Positions 31,715-42,963 of a DNA stretch of 64,000 bases are shown here, piece by piece. How positions within the stretch are numbered: the first letter of the stretch is position 1; each line of letters starts with the position of its first letter. Below the pieces are notes generated by a model. The model saw only the letters and a list, made by a program, of their open reading frames with translations, had not been told where the DNA came from and searched no databases. The stretch lies in the NCBI GenBank assembly GCA_023014485.1, contig JAJOZX010002360.1:176001-240000 (forward strand). The letters are read 5' to 3'. The position numbers and the translations under genes are program-made. Origin of the DNA: Bathynomus jamesi. Taxonomy: Eukaryota; Arthropoda; Malacostraca; Isopoda; Cirolanidae.

Positions 31715-32360
31715 TACTTGAAGACGGTAAAAGGAATAATACAATAAAAATCGTAAAATTATTGAAAAGGTGTTGCAGCTGTATGCCTCGTGATTGCAAA
31801 TGGCAACATCAGGAGAATCTAGAAAACAATATGATCCGAAAACCCATTCGAACCTTAATTCTCGTACAGAACGTGTTTTAAACCGAGATTATCACCAAAA
31901 GTGCAAAACCCCATTAAGGGCCAGAGACCACCTGGGGTGGCGCATTGGTCACTCGTTTCTCCTCATAAAGAGAAGATCTCCATTCGAGTATTTCGAATCA
32001 GTTGGATGAGTTTCCGAGGATTTTTTGACCACCCACACCTGCGACCTTTGAATCCTTTCCCTCAGGGAGTGTTTCGGGTCGGAAAATCTTCTTCTTTACG
32101 ACCATGTTTTGATGCTTTATCCCAACCAGGAATGGCGGTCACGTAAAACTTTTCAGAAGGATTTTATTCTGTTAATAATTAACGTCGAGGTGTTGTAACA
32201 GAAGAACGACAAAGCCAACCAGCGATGCATAATAATCGCGGAACAAGAAATTGCTTTCAGTTTTTTGATTCTGACGCATTTTATTGATTTTTTATTTCTG
32301 TCCTCTGTTCTAACCTATATTAGTTTCGGGTTTCTTTACGATGATACCTTTAATAGAAGC

Positions 32361-32407
<47 letters not shown>

Positions 32408-32413
32408 AGAGAA
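31715..32413. other. Unassigned sequence, (TA)n and (GA)n
   Basis: No supported gene. TA tract at 32365-32404, then a short GA run at the LINE 3' end. Confidence 0.5.
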
Positions 32414-32429
32414 GAGAGAGAGAGAGAGA

Positions 32430-34270
32430 GTTACAAGGAGTTACAAGGAAAAGAAGTACCTAAAGGCCTTGCGGCCCATACCGAGGAGGTACCAATGGCA
32501 ACGGGTGCCAGGGAAAATTTTGTACACACTCAAAGTGTGCAAGATTTGGTCTAACCTTTTCTTGAACTGATCCACAGAGGAACTGTTCACAACTTCCGAA
32601 GGTAACCTGTTCCATGTGTCACAGATCTTATACGTAAAGTAATTCCCACACACACTAGTCCTAAACCTTTTCAAATCCAACTTCCAACCATTGTTACGAG
32701 TTGGGTTATCATTTAAACTAAACATACTTCTAAAATAGACATCGTTGAACCCGCGTAAGAGCTTGAAAACCTCGATCAGTTGACCGCGCAGCCTCCGAGT
32801 TTCAAGCGAAAACAAGTTCAGGGCGCGTAACCGTCGATTGTAGCCCATATGCCTAACGGAAGGGATTAACTTTGTGGCCCTCGCCTGCACTCGCTCCAGC
32901 CTCTCAATATCTTTCCTGAGGGTGGGCGACCAGAACTGCACAGCATACTCCAGGTGCGGCCGAACAAGAGAATTGTACAGTGAGAGCACAATCTCCTCGT
33001 TCCGAAACTGAAATTGCCTCCTGATATAACCCAATAGTTTCTGGGCTTTCTTTTCCACCTCTACGCACTGTTTCGTAAACTTAAGGTCGCTGCTAATTAG
33101 CACACCCAAGTCCTTTTCTAAATCAGTCACCTCGATATTACTACCCAACATCGAGTAGTCCGACTTGGGATTGGCGTAGCCAATGTGCATCACTTTGCAT
33201 TTACCCAAGTTAAACGGCATTTGCCATTTTTCGGACCACTCTCCTATCCTACCTAGGTCCGCACGCAGTTCCTCGATCGCTTCGGGCGTCCCAACATTGG
33301 CCCCAAGCTTGGTGTCATCAGCGAATTTGGCGATCCGACTGACGATGCCACCGTCGATATCATTTATGTAAATGATAAACAACAGTGGCCCCAAAACGGA
33401 ACCCTGAGGAACCCCACTAGTGACCGAGGCCCAACCCGAACTAGCCCCTTTAATTACCACCCTCTGCCGCCTATTCCTCAGCCAGTTTTCAATCCACCTA
33501 CCTATTTCCCCACCGATACCCAGCGCGCGCACTTTCTCCATTAGCCGGCGGTGAGGTACCTTATCAAAGGCTTTCTGAAAGTCGAGATAAAGTATATCAA
33601 TCGCCCTACTCTTATCGTACTCACTCAACATGACGTGGAAAAACTCGAGCAAGTTGGTGAGACACGACCTATGCCGTCTAAACCCATGTTGGGAGTCCAC
33701 AAGCAGCTTGTAGGAATCCAAATGGTCAACGATCCTATCCGCTATTATCCCCTCTAATAATTTACCTACAACTGAAGTGAGACTAATGGGACGATAGTTC
33801 CCTGGACTTTCGTGATCCCCTTTCTTAAAGATAGGGGTCACGTTGGCTTCCCTCCAGTCACCAGGCACCTGGCCCATCTCCAACGATTTGTTGAAGACTG
33901 TAGCCAGGTGGGGAGCCACCTGGTCGCGCACCTCCCGCAACACTCTGGGGAGAAACTGGTCTGGCCCAGGAGCCTTAAACGCGCTCAGTTTGTCTATTCT
34001 ATCGGCAACGACTGTCGCGGTACATCGAACACTATCCAGGCCAGCACCTTCGTGCCTCACGCCTGGCTCGGGGATGATGCGGGTGTTCTCCCTGGTGAAC
34101 ACTCCCGCAAAGTACTCATTAAGCACTATTAACATAACTGAAGCACTCCTTAGGGCTCCCCTTGCAGAGGCTTGCCACCCGTAGTTCTTCGTTACGTTTC
34201 GCTAGCCTAACCTTCGCCTTCACTTCTCTACACAGGCGGACATACGCTTCAGTGTTCTCGTGGGAACGAT

Positions 34271-34274
<4 letters not shown>
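32430..34274 (-). mobile_element. CR1-like LINE, 5'-truncated
   Basis: The minus-strand element enters from a (GA)n tract (34275-34311) and ends in GAGAGTTACAAGG repeats next to (GA)n/(TA)n. A second copy of its 3' end lies at 57861-57967. Termination in short repeats is typical of CR1-group elements. Confidence 0.88.
32441..34262 (-). pseudogene. CR1-like LINE reverse transcriptase, near-intact RT with one frameshift
   Basis: A 564-residue open frame (32441-34135) carries all RT blocks: FKAPGPDQFLPRVLRE, WREANVTPIFKKGD, NYRPISLTSVVGK, HGFRRHRSCLTNLLEF, ILYLDFQKAFDKVPH, GVPQGSVLGPLLFIIYIND, KFADDTKLG (catalytic FADD) and LGVLISSDLKF. The C-terminal block is KICDTWNRLPSEVV. Upstream, in another frame (to 34262), NTEAYVRLCREVKAKVRLAK and SPKECFSYVN form the usual pre-RT linker. 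The frames join at a single frameshift near 34120-34135. The endonuclease and ORF1 are missing. Within the truncated part this is the best-preserved LINE ORF in the window. Confidence 0.9.

Positions 34275-34311
<37 letters not shown>
34275..34311. repeat. (GA)n microsatellite
   Basis: Pure GA run at the truncated 5' side of the CR1-like LINE. Confidence 0.95.
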
Positions 34312-34316
<5 letters not shown>

Positions 34317-34529
34317 TTGCAAAAATTTGAACATCCCCTACTAAATTCTTGAAAATCTTTGATGAATTACGATGCATCCAGAGAAGTATAAATGCTCAAA
34401 TATAATGCGTATAAAGCTATTGCATTTATTTATAAAAAATAAGGAGTAAAGATAAATCGCCATCATATAAAAATAGATAATGATGTTTACTAATTAAAAC
34501 TGCAACACACAAGCTTAGGCACCATTCAA

Positions 34530-35345
34530 AGCAGTAAGTAACTCCTAGAATCTCCTTTTGCTGTGATTACTTTAAGCAGACGCTTCCTGCATCTTTGTAC
34601 TGCTTTTTGGTTGTCTCCTTTGGTAGCCGTGGCCATTCTTGTTGACAAAATGCTTCAAACTCTGAAAAATGTTTGGCATTTATTGTATGGACAATCGGTT
34701 CAGCTCTCTTCCAAAACGGGGACTGTGAAGGCAATTCCAAAATTTTTATTTTCCTTTGTCCCAACCATTTTGCTGTTTTTTGGATGTGTGTTTTGGGTCA
34801 TTATCCTGTTCGCATATCCAACCACGCTCCATCTTCAACTTTCTCACCAAAAGCAAAAGATTTTCATTCAAAATCTACTGATTCTTTGTTGAATTCATGG
34901 TTCTATCACTTGCAACCAAACTGCCCGTACCTGCAGTTGATGCACAAACCCCAAAGCATGCTCGAGCAGCTGCCATGCTATATTGTCGGAATGTTTTTCT
35001 TTTTATTAAATGGCTTGATCTCCCTCCTACAGATGAACCCCTTTTTATTCTTGTGAAGCATTCTCTGAGCCATCGAGGTACTGAATAACCTGCTGCTTCA
35101 AGCTCGAACTGGAGGTCCTTGCCAGTAAGTTGGGGGGTTCCCGGTGACATTCCGGACATTCGTCTTCGCAGCTCTGAGGAATACTTTCGATGGCGCGCTC
35201 CTGAGCTTTAGTAAAGAGGCAACATTACCAAACTGCTTCCATTTCTTCATGATGTTTCTGATCGTAGTGACAGATAGGTCGAGGTGCCTGGATATTTTCT
35301 CGTAGCCTTCTCAAGACTCGTGCACGTCGACAGTCTTCTCTTCCA
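34530..35345 (-). pseudogene. Tc1-like transposase remnant
   Basis: Minus-strand pieces in several frames. 34567-34764 reads KILELPSQSP, then HTINAKHFSEFEAFCQQEWP, the C-terminal part of Tc1-type transposases. Just upstream another frame reads [13 protein letters not shown], the second catalytic Asp motif. Further upstream AAARACFGVCASTAGTGSL resembles the block before it. The DLNPIENLW segment expected after SQSP is replaced, probably by frameshift. The terminal repeats were not identified with confidence. Flanking AT-rich DNA to about 35.6 kb may be part of the element. Confidence 0.78.
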
Positions 35346-35599
35346 ACCCTTCCGAAAGCCCACTTGAAGAACCTAGTTTTAGCTTGGCATTGAATTAGAA
35401 ACGCGATGCTCTCATGCCTGAAACGCTAAAGGTATACCTTTGAGAGTGTTTGCAGTACATAGCTGTAAGACTAAAGTTTGCGTAGAAATTTATACGAGTA
35501 AATTCCGATGATGACTGCATACCCTTGTGATGTATTTGTTTATAACGTAAGTTCTGCTATTAATTTGAAGGGAGACTAAACTTTTGTATTGTAATTTTC

Positions 35600-35648
35600 A
35601 GAAACCAACATCATCCCACATTTTCATATGATGTTGACTTTTCTTACT

Positions 35649-35689
<41 letters not shown>

Positions 35690-35843
35690 ACGTGACGCTT
35701 CTTTGTGTATCATACATAAATAATGTGTATTCTATAGCAATCATATAGCGTACACAATTTAAGAATTAAAACACAAGGTTATTTATGATAATATTAATAA
35801 AATTAAACTCGCTTCGCAAATAAAAAGAAATTGCGTAATATAT

Positions 35844-35886
<43 letters not shown>

Positions 35887-36490
35887 GTCACTGTGAAGAG
35901 CGAAGGGCGAGGAAACATACGTGCGGTAACCGATAAAAGAAACATCAGTCTTACATCAGTGACTAAACGCAATACGTAGCTACAATATAACAACAGGCCG
36001 TAAACATGAAGTATTTCTTTAAAGAACGCATTTCCTCGCTTCTTGGAACAGTCGGAATTATGAGTTGGGTCAGAGGCCGACCAATATTCCTATACGAGAA
36101 CGAATTCAACGTATCGAGATGGTTTACAACAAAAAAAAAGAAAAACAAAAAAAAGTAATTCGCCTTAATTTCCCTGGAGTTTAATCAAGAGATACGGGTC
36201 GGTGGGAAGTTTCGTTATAGTTTTTGACTCAATTGCCTTCTTTACAGATACAAAGTCCGCGGTAACTTTTACTCTGAACCTCCTTGCTAAATTAGAAGGG
36301 CGGCCACGCTGCGCAAAAACTCTCTTAATAGTGTTAAGAGTAGGAAAGTTGAGCTTAAATATTTTCATTGTGAACGTACATTGCTTTTTATTGCTGTAAA
36401 AATGAGTAAAATATTGGGTGACTCAATAGTTTTTTTTAAAGTTTTTTACAAGCGTATAATATTTTGTATTCAAATGAGCATTGTTTAATT
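35600..36490. other. (TA)n tracts and unassigned sequence
   Basis: TA tracts at about 35655-35686 and 35838-35881. Minus and plus short frames near 36.17-36.4 kb resemble no family I can name, although the stretch RRFRVKVTADFVS could be a decayed transposase N-terminus. Confidence 0.45.

Positions 36491-36491
<1 letters not shown>

Positions 36492-36542
<51 letters not shown>
36492..36542. repeat. Poly-G run of 51 bases
   Basis: Fifty-one consecutive G, then T and four more G. Confidence 0.95.
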
Positions 36543-36543
<1 letters not shown>

Positions 36544-36614
36544 GGGGTATTTTTTTATTTTTACTTTATAGAAATTACTATTTAATAATTAAAGTTAGAC
36601 ATATATATATATAT

Positions 36615-36619
<5 letters not shown>

Positions 36620-36652
<33 letters not shown>
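36620..36652. repeat. (GT)n microsatellite
   Basis: About 16 GT units following a short TA tract. Confidence 0.95.
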
Positions 36653-36654
<2 letters not shown>

Positions 36655-36684
36655 GAGTCGAAATTAAGAAAACACGTTTGGTGG

Positions 36685-36880
36685 GCCATAGTTTAGCGTT
36701 GTCGTTTCTCGTTAGATTAGTGAAGTTAAGCGATGTTGGGTCTGTTCAGTAAATGGATGGATGAACTTGGCGTAGATGATGTAGTGGCCTTTAGATAACT
36801 TGGATTCTACGTAAATCTTTAGTCCCTTGCGTCATACGAGCTTTGTTGCTACGAAAGAGGGTAAACACCTCAAAACATTA
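36685..36880 (+). repeat. 5S rRNA-derived SINE
   Basis: GAAGTTAAGCGATGTTGGGT and ATGGATGGATGAAC match the 5S internal control region. The tail ACTTGGATTCTACGT and GCTACGAAAGAGGGT correspond to the copies at 16.4 and 63.4 kb. Confidence 0.82.
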
Positions 36881-36889
36881 TTGCAGCAT

Positions 36890-37562
36890 TTTACTGCATT
36901 TCTTAAACAAAACACGATATTCAGAAGGCGACTCGTATCAGTTAGTCAGAGACAAACGACGCTCATACAGTACACGATAGGAACGAGTGAATTGTTCTTC
37001 ATCATGACCGAAAGTAGTACACCATTTGCCAGGATGAAGGTGAAGTTGCTTTTCAGTAACGGAACCATTACGGAGAAGAATATTTTGAACCTTGTACAAA
37101 AGTTCAGTGAAAATGAAAGTGTTCACAAATCACAATACACTCAGGACCGGACGACCTTGAACGAAATATTTCCTGGTCGGTGGAGCGAACAGCGTGGGTC
37201 GATTGATTGACCAGCACAGTCCCTAGACTCGATCTGACTCCGGCTGAGTTCTTTTTATATGAGGTGCAATTATGGACACTGTGTACGCGACAAATCCTCA
37301 GGCTCTTCCAGCACTCAAGAATACAATCGTTTCCGTAATGCGAAGCTTGCCAGTGGAATTATGTCAACGAGTTTGCAGATCAGTACCAGTAAGACTGCAA
37401 TTGTGTAAAGACTTGAACGATGGACGCATTGAGCAGTTTTTGTGAAAAGTTTTAGTGTTTTAAATACTTTAAGCAACATATGTTTTTGATTACCATTTTT
37501 TTATTCTATTTGAATAAAATTATTAGAATTCAATCGTGTTACCTTACTTTTGGCCTACCCTG
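36890..37562 (+). pseudogene. Tc1/mariner-superfamily transposase remnant
   Basis: The frame 36827-37210 reads LLFSNGTITEKNILNLVQKF, an early catalytic-domain segment, and later RGSIDWPAQSLDS, corresponding to the third catalytic region (ARSPDLTP in the 17 kb element). Downstream frames include VQLWTLCTRQI-like and SVPVRLQLCKDLNDGR segments near the C-terminus. The sequence ends with TTACTTTTGGCCTACCCTG, a mariner-style right terminus next to TA. I did not find the left end. Several frameshifts. Confidence 0.72.
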
Positions 37563-37573
37563 TACTGTATATC

Positions 37574-38432
37574 AGTGGCGTGCGGTCCATGGAAGCAAGG
37601 GAAGCAATGCTTCCCTATTCAAAGAAAGAAGAAAATGCTGTATTATACTTTAAAGTTTAAACAGTTCAATATGTGTTAATAATTTGTACAAAATCATTTT
37701 GTTATTTATAGCATTTGATTGGTAATCAGGTGGATACATAGTATATACATTGGTTGCCGTTCGTGCAAGAACCTTTAAGAAAGCCGACGCAAAAAATCTC
37801 GAGTTGGACAACAATTGACGAAATGCATCCTTTTTCCCAATGACTTTCGCTTTTTTTTTACTGTTACAAATTGTTTCTTTCCATTCTAAAAACTCATTTA
37901 ATGTTTAATAATGTAGTATTTATTGAATACAACAAGTTTCATATATAGTTTTTCTACTAAAAAATTCCATGGCCATGTTAAGCGAAAAAGAATATATATT
38001 TATCGTTATTTTATCCTTCCCTATGTCAAAAAGGAAGCAATTTAGATTTCGCTGTCCAGATCTTATAGTTAATTTTCTTGAAATATCTGGCAACTTAACG
38101 TGCTGTCTGCTGTCATTCTCTCATTTAAAGCGAATACATAACTACGCTAGAAATGCGCAAGGGGAAGAAAGGCTTGCAAGTTTAGCTTTAATCTCAATGA
38201 GAAAAAGCTTCTTAAGGATATGAAAACCGATGCCTTTTACGAAGAAATAATAGATATATTTAATAAAAAAGAAAGAAGAATAGAATTAACCTATAAGTAA
38301 AGTAAGTAGATGATTATATGTGTTTTGTTTTTATTATATACGAGTATTTTAAAGTTTTATTTTTATTTTATTAATCTTTGTTGTTTTTGCTTGAATTGCT
38401 TCCCCTTGACGAAAAATCACCGCACGCCACTG
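37574..38432 (+). mobile_element. hAT element, internally reduced
   Basis: Ends AGTGGCGTGCGGTCCATGG and CACCGCACGCCACTG are inverted. It carries a hATC remnant on the plus strand. The TA-rich flanks obscure the target duplication. Confidence 0.85.
38090..38299 (+). pseudogene. hAT transposase C-terminal fragment
   Basis: The frame reads RNAQGEERLASLALIS and then, after a frameshift near 38200, EKLLKDMKTDAFYEEIIDIF followed by KKERRIEL and a stop. The ERLASLALIS helix is the end of the hAT dimerisation domain. Nothing of the catalytic core is readable upstream. Confidence 0.7.
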
Positions 38433-38435
<3 letters not shown>

Positions 38436-38485
<50 letters not shown>

Positions 38486-38899
38486 GAACTATTAAATATA
38501 TATTGCATATATAATTATTGTATATAATAATTATGAATTTTTTATTATTTTATGAATTTTTTAGAATATTATTTAAAACTGAAATTAATAAATATAAATA
38601 ATTAAATTTTTTCAATAATTTCAAATACTTTTAAATTACTTTTATTTAATCAGATAATTAATTTTCTCAAAACTTAATTGATAATAATTTCTGTACGAAA
38701 TTTATTATTGAACGTGATTATTTATCAGATAACCTCTGAGAGAAAATAATTACTTTACTTTTTCAGTTTTATAAACGAATTAAACAAAATATTAACCCAA
38801 GAATGCATAACCCGGGCCTTTGAGGCCCGCCGGGTGTTATATTTATCCGGGTTATGCATTCTAGGGCTAATTAATATACAGAAATAATTCGCTATTACA
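38436..38899. other. (TA)n and AT-rich unassigned sequence
   Basis: TA tract 38436-38482. Near 38795-38870 there is a palindrome: AATGCATAACCCGGGCC faces its complement, spacing about 70 bases, possibly a tiny foldback. Confidence 0.5.
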
Positions 38900-38901
38900 T
38901 A

Positions 38902-38975
38902 CAGGGTGATTCAAAAAGTATTACCCTAAAAGGGATTTATAGTTATTTCTGAGGCAGGACTTTTGGATCACCCTA
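38902..38975. mobile_element. Tc1/mariner-type mini-MITE (74 bp)
   Basis: Left end CAGGGTGATTCAAAAAGT, right end ACTTTTGGATCACCCTA, flanked by TA. Confidence 0.75.
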
Positions 38976-39110
38976 TACGGAGATGGGCAAAAGATATTCT
39001 AAGAAATGTATCACTGCAACACGATACAACATGCTTATACGATCGATATCGTCGATGCACGAAACAAAATACTTTTAAAATTAGAAGGATATGGAAAATA
39101 TACGTTACAT

Positions 39111-39307
39111 CAGTGGTTCTTAACCCTTGGGTCGCCAAGCCATTTTGATTGGGTCATTAAATTGTCATTTATCATTTATCATTTATTTATGTTATCCCTA
39201 ATTATTTTACCATTATTATTTATTTTATTATCTATTACGAGTGAACTGTTTGAAGACATGGGTCGCCGACTAGCCCCCGCGATCAGAATTTGGGTTAAGA
39301 ACCACTG
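39111..39307. mobile_element. hAT MITE (197 bp), same family as 15.46 kb
   Basis: Ends CAGTGGTTCTTAACCC and GGGTTAAGAACCACTG are perfectly inverted. Flanks cgttacat/cgttacgc suggest an 8-bp target duplication with two changes. Confidence 0.9.
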
Positions 39308-39317
39308 CGTTACGCGT

Positions 39318-39455
39318 TACCGATTTAAGTTAATTGACGTTTGGGATGTATAGTAATTGGGTGGATTACTCTCCTCTTCGTTCAAGTGATGTATAACGAT
39401 CCGCGATGCGGATACCACGTTCACTCGTAGGTCCCCCCTATCATGACACTGCCTG
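39318..39455 (+). repeat. Decayed 5S rRNA-derived SINE
   Basis: GATTTAAGTTAATTGACGTT then AATTGGGTGGATTA, followed by a GCGGATACCACGTT tail. Confidence 0.6.
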
Positions 39456-39889
39456 TCACTCACTCAATATACAATATAGCGGTGCTCGGCGATTAGCAGC
39501 CCTTGAGCCAAAATCCGGCCCGCTGACGATCGTTGTCTGGCCTGCCGGCTTGGCTAACTTATGTTCACGAGAATATATATTTCTTAGTTTAGAAAAAAAT
39601 ACTTTTTACGATGTAATATTTTTTTTAAAAGCGAAAGCTATAATTTTATTAATATTAAACTTTAGAAAATCAATTAATTATGTTGTCATATTTTGTGGAA
39701 TAATGAAAAAGTGAAATATCTGAGAAGGGCGTTTGTATCCTCGAGTCTCGTTCCAAAGTACGTGTTCAACACCTGAAGAAGAATATTGGATAGTACTCGT
39801 GCCTATATACAGTAGATCTAAATTAAGTTGTTGTTGTTGTTTTTTGTTTGGCTAAATAAATTACGTACCTTTTTATAAGTTAAATAAGT

Positions 39890-40205
39890 ACCTCTCAGTG
39901 AGGAAAGTCGCCGAGCAGTGAACTTCATTCGCCGTCACTCGCATTGCCTACGATACGGACCGCGTTTGAATCTAGTTGCCGACCACCGCAATACAAGATT
40001 CAGAAATGTTTTACGAATGACCACGGAGAAAAATATGAATGCGTTTTAAGCGCAATAACCGAACTTAAATAAGGTCGAAAGAGAAGTCCAATAACGTGGG
40101 AAACTAAGACCTAGTGGAACTCGAACCCGCGTTCTGGATGGTGTAGTTGGTAGGAGCGGTGATTCTGAAACCACGAGACGGGCGTTCGAATCTCACTAGC
40201 TTCTA
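39890..40205 (+). repeat. tRNA-like SINE remnants
   Basis: Two degenerate tRNA-like segments. The first (about 39895-39985) has a box-B-like GCGTTTGAATC. The second (40130-40205) has TGGTGTAGTTGGTAGGAG and GCGTTCGAATC with a CTG-like anticodon, but its T-stem and acceptor stem do not pair, so it is not a working tRNA gene. Confidence 0.5.
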
Positions 40206-40700
40206 GTTTCCCATTATACTGTCTTTCTTTTTTCATAATGAAAAATACACGGTTTCGACAATCAAACAACCACACACGCGTTTAATTCTTTGCCATCCGA
40301 TCCAACTGTTCGATTCAACATTACTGCATAACCACTGAAGGTTGTTACCAGAAAGATAAGCGTGGTTGCCGCGTGGAATCCTTTCAAGAAGTTAACTAAT
40401 GCGTAATTGGTTGTTGGAAACGCGTATTTTTCTTTCCGAAGCTGAATTTTTCAAACACGTTTTACTTTCAGTGACGTCATTAGTTTTCATTCAGGTTTTT
40501 CATTCGTGACCTTTAACTATCGATTTGATATTTTGGAGCTAATTAGAAGTTTTTTTCGTCATAATTACATCTTCAGTTCTTAATATTTTATTAAAATACG
40601 AAAACAAAGTTTATTTTTCTTAGTTTTACTTTGGTTCACACGTAATGACAAAAAACCTGTCAAAAAATCAAAGTTGACGGGTTAACGATATATATATATA
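40206..40700. other. Unassigned sequence
   Basis: AT-rich, ends in a short (TA)n. No gene or repeat recognised. Confidence 0.5.
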
Positions 40701-40704
40701 TATA

Positions 40705-41005
40705 CCTTTGGTTAACCTTTGGTTAGCTTCCGCCCGAATTGTTCATTCTGACGAAGGTCAAGCTTTTCACTCCACCTTAGACCTACAGTTTAACGTGGAA
40801 TCCGAACCACGCCCCATCAGCAGCCCAGCGTCTTAACCACTAGGCCACTTAGGGTACCCATTTATCTACCAACCACTTTCTTTTATTGTGGGGAAGGATG
40901 AACAGCTGGGTTTTGCTGCGCGCCGGCTGCCGTCGGGTCTCGAACCCGGGGCCGATGGATTCGTAGTCAGCGACGCTAACCACTACACCACCACCACATA
41001 TATAT
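40705..41005 (-). repeat. Dimeric tRNA-derived SINE
   Basis: Minus-strand copy of the SINE at 5.82 kb. The tail comes first on the plus strand (TTAACGTGGAATCCGAACCA), then both tRNA-like units in reverse, ending at GTAGTCAGCGACGCTAACCA. Confidence 0.85.
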
Positions 41006-41012
41006 ATGTGAC

Positions 41013-41550
41013 ACACAGACCGTGCATGGAACAAGGAACTCTTCTAGGAAGATTAAATCCACTATAGTCCGAATAAGTAATGGTAAATGACAAATACTAT
41101 AGTTTTTTCTTTTTCATGATGCTAGCCCGACGTGAGCAACGGGTCACTCGCAAAGAGGTTCCAAAAATATAGCTTCCCTCACCAGCTATCTGTAAAGCGG
41201 ATAGGATCCAGCTTTGGAACAGGATCTAGGGTTTAAAGCAGCCTAGCCAAGCTACAATCTGACTTGAAGGCAGCGAGTTTTTTGCTTATATTGAGGTTCT
41301 AAATGTAGCTGGGCTATGCTGCTTTAAACCCTAGATCCTGTCCCAAAGCTGGATCCTATCTGCTTTGCAAATAGGTGGTGAGGGAAGCTTTATTTTTGGA
41401 ACCTCTTTGCGAGTGACCCGTTGCCCACGTCGGGCTAACATCATGAAAAAGAAAAAAAACTGTAGTATTTGTCATTTACCATTACTTATTCGGACTATAG
41501 TGGATTTAATTTTCCTAGAAGAGTTCCTTGTTCCATGCACGGTCTGTGTG
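41013..41550. repeat. Large inverted repeat (about 245-bp arms)
   Basis: Arms 41013-41256 and 41304-41550 are inverted copies, about 90 percent alike, around a 47-base centre. No coding sequence and no hammerhead core found. A single arm of the same family is at 50857-51100. Superfamily unknown. Confidence 0.85.
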
Positions 41551-41590
41551 TATCATAAAAAAACTTCAGGGAACCATTCTGAGTTCATTC

Positions 41591-41639
<49 letters not shown>

Positions 41640-42002
41640 ATACAGTATATATATATGCGCCTCGGTGGTGTAGTTGTTAGCGTCGCTGACTACGAATCCA
41701 TCGGCCCTGGGATCGAGATCCGGTGACGGCAGACAGCGCGCAGCAAAACTCAGCTGTTCAACCTTCCACACAATAAAAAAAAATTGGTTGGCAGGTACAT
41801 GGGTACCCTGGGTAGCCTAGTGGTTGAGACCGGAGCCGGATTTACCATGGTGTAAGTGGTGTAGATGCACTATGGCCCCCACAAAATAGGGGCCCCAACA
41901 TAAATTAACTGGCGACTAACTGATGGCTAAACTAACTGGTGAGGAAACTAACTGATGAGGAAACTAACTGATGAGGAAATTCAAGAAACTGCAGTGAATG
42001 TA

Positions 42003-42656
42003 AAGGGTGTCCCAGAAGTCTTGAAGGGGTTTTATTTGGCTATAACTTTTTTGTTTGGGGATCAAATAAAAAAAAGGTTTATAACGTTTGAAAATATATT
42101 TATTGCGATTTTAATTACAAATTTAATATCTGATGAAAATCTTCATTTTCATTGCGTAAATCTAAAATCGCATTAGCGTACGTTATCCGACTCTGATGAT
42201 CTTGTGGTTTAATTTCTTGAGCAAATTTGAATTTTGTACGGGTAAAGATTGATATCCTCTCTTAAAATTCGATGTAAGGAACTTCTTGAAATGTTTAATT
42301 CCTGGCTACGTTGTCGGACTGATGTTGATTTTCCTCAACGCTTTCACGAACCATCTCAACCAGAGTTGGACTTCGGCTTGTCCGAGGACGCCCAGTCCGT
42401 GGTTCGTCTCCCTGACCCTTTCCCATACGAAATTTAGCGACGTACCGTCGAATAGCTCTTTGAGCGGCAACGATGGAAGAGTTGTTTGTCAAATAAAGTT
42501 CCACAATAGCCACTCTTTGTTGCACTGTCCAGAATTCCATTTTCATTAATCGCAGCAAGAGTACTTTAATTGAAAAATAAAAATAAATAAATTAATCAAA
42601 AAAGGAAAAAATTATAGCCAAATAAAACCCTTCCAAGACTTCTGGGACATCCTGTT
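42003..42656 (-). mobile_element. Tc1/mariner-superfamily element (about 650 bp), nested in the hAT
   Basis: Left end AGGGTGTCCCAGAAGTCTTG faces right end CAAGACTTCTGGGACATCCT, with long inverted arms continuing into TTTATTTGGCTATAA. It is a deletion derivative. Confidence 0.9.
42295..42558 (-). pseudogene. Transposase N-terminal domain of the nested mariner
   Basis: Reads MEFWTVQQRVAIVELYLTNN, then AQRAIRRYVAK and GRPRTSRSPTLVEMVRESVE. This is a helix-turn-helix DNA-binding domain with the GRP linker typical of Tc1/mariner-superfamily transposases of insects and relatives. The true start is probably the Met of MEFWTVQ. No catalytic region remains between this and the end of the element. Confidence 0.78.
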
Positions 42657-42963
42657 TACAACTGTAATATACTAAAAACAATAAGTTATTTGCTAGCAAT
42701 TGCATTTAAGGAGAGAAAGTCTATCAGCCACTCGCAACCCAAAAGGGTTTTATTCCGTACCTATGGGGGCCCCCGCATGCCAGTTGCAACAGGGCCCCAC
42801 ACTGCTAAATCTGGCCCTGGTTGAGACGCTAGGATGCTGGTGGGGCGTGGCTCGGATTCCACGTTAAACTGTAGGTTTAAGGTGGAGTAACAAGCTTGAC
42901 CTTCGTCACAATGAACAATTCTGGCGGAAGCAAAAATCAAGATAACCAAACCAAGATATAAGT

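Larger units (their letters stand above)
41831..42819. mobile_element. hAT-like element inside the SINE
   Basis: It begins GGAGCCGGATTTAC and ends GCTAAATCTGGCCCTG, degraded inverted ends of the CAGGGCCGGATTTAG type. The 8-bp target duplication gttgagac is perfect on both sides (41823-41830 and 42820-42827). It contains a mariner. Confidence 0.9.
41656..42955 (+). repeat. Dimeric tRNA-derived SINE split by a hAT insertion
   Basis: First tRNA-like unit and start of the second at 41656-41830. The rest of the second unit and the tail (TCGGATTCCACGTTAAACTG) lie at 42820-42955. Confidence 0.88.

Noticed and set aside
33843..34184. 113-codon plus-strand ORF
   Set aside because: Antisense shadow of the CR1-like RT frame.
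39760..39800. Additional hammerhead (CCTGAAGAAG near 39770)
   Set aside because: No GAAA box and no paired stem II at the right distance.
40130..40205. tRNA-Gln-like gene (CTG loop)
   Set aside because: The T-stem and acceptor stem do not form; it lies among SINE remnants.
41013..41550. Hammerhead in the 41 kb inverted repeat
   Set aside because: CTGGTGAGGGAA-like text lacks a core match and a stem II.
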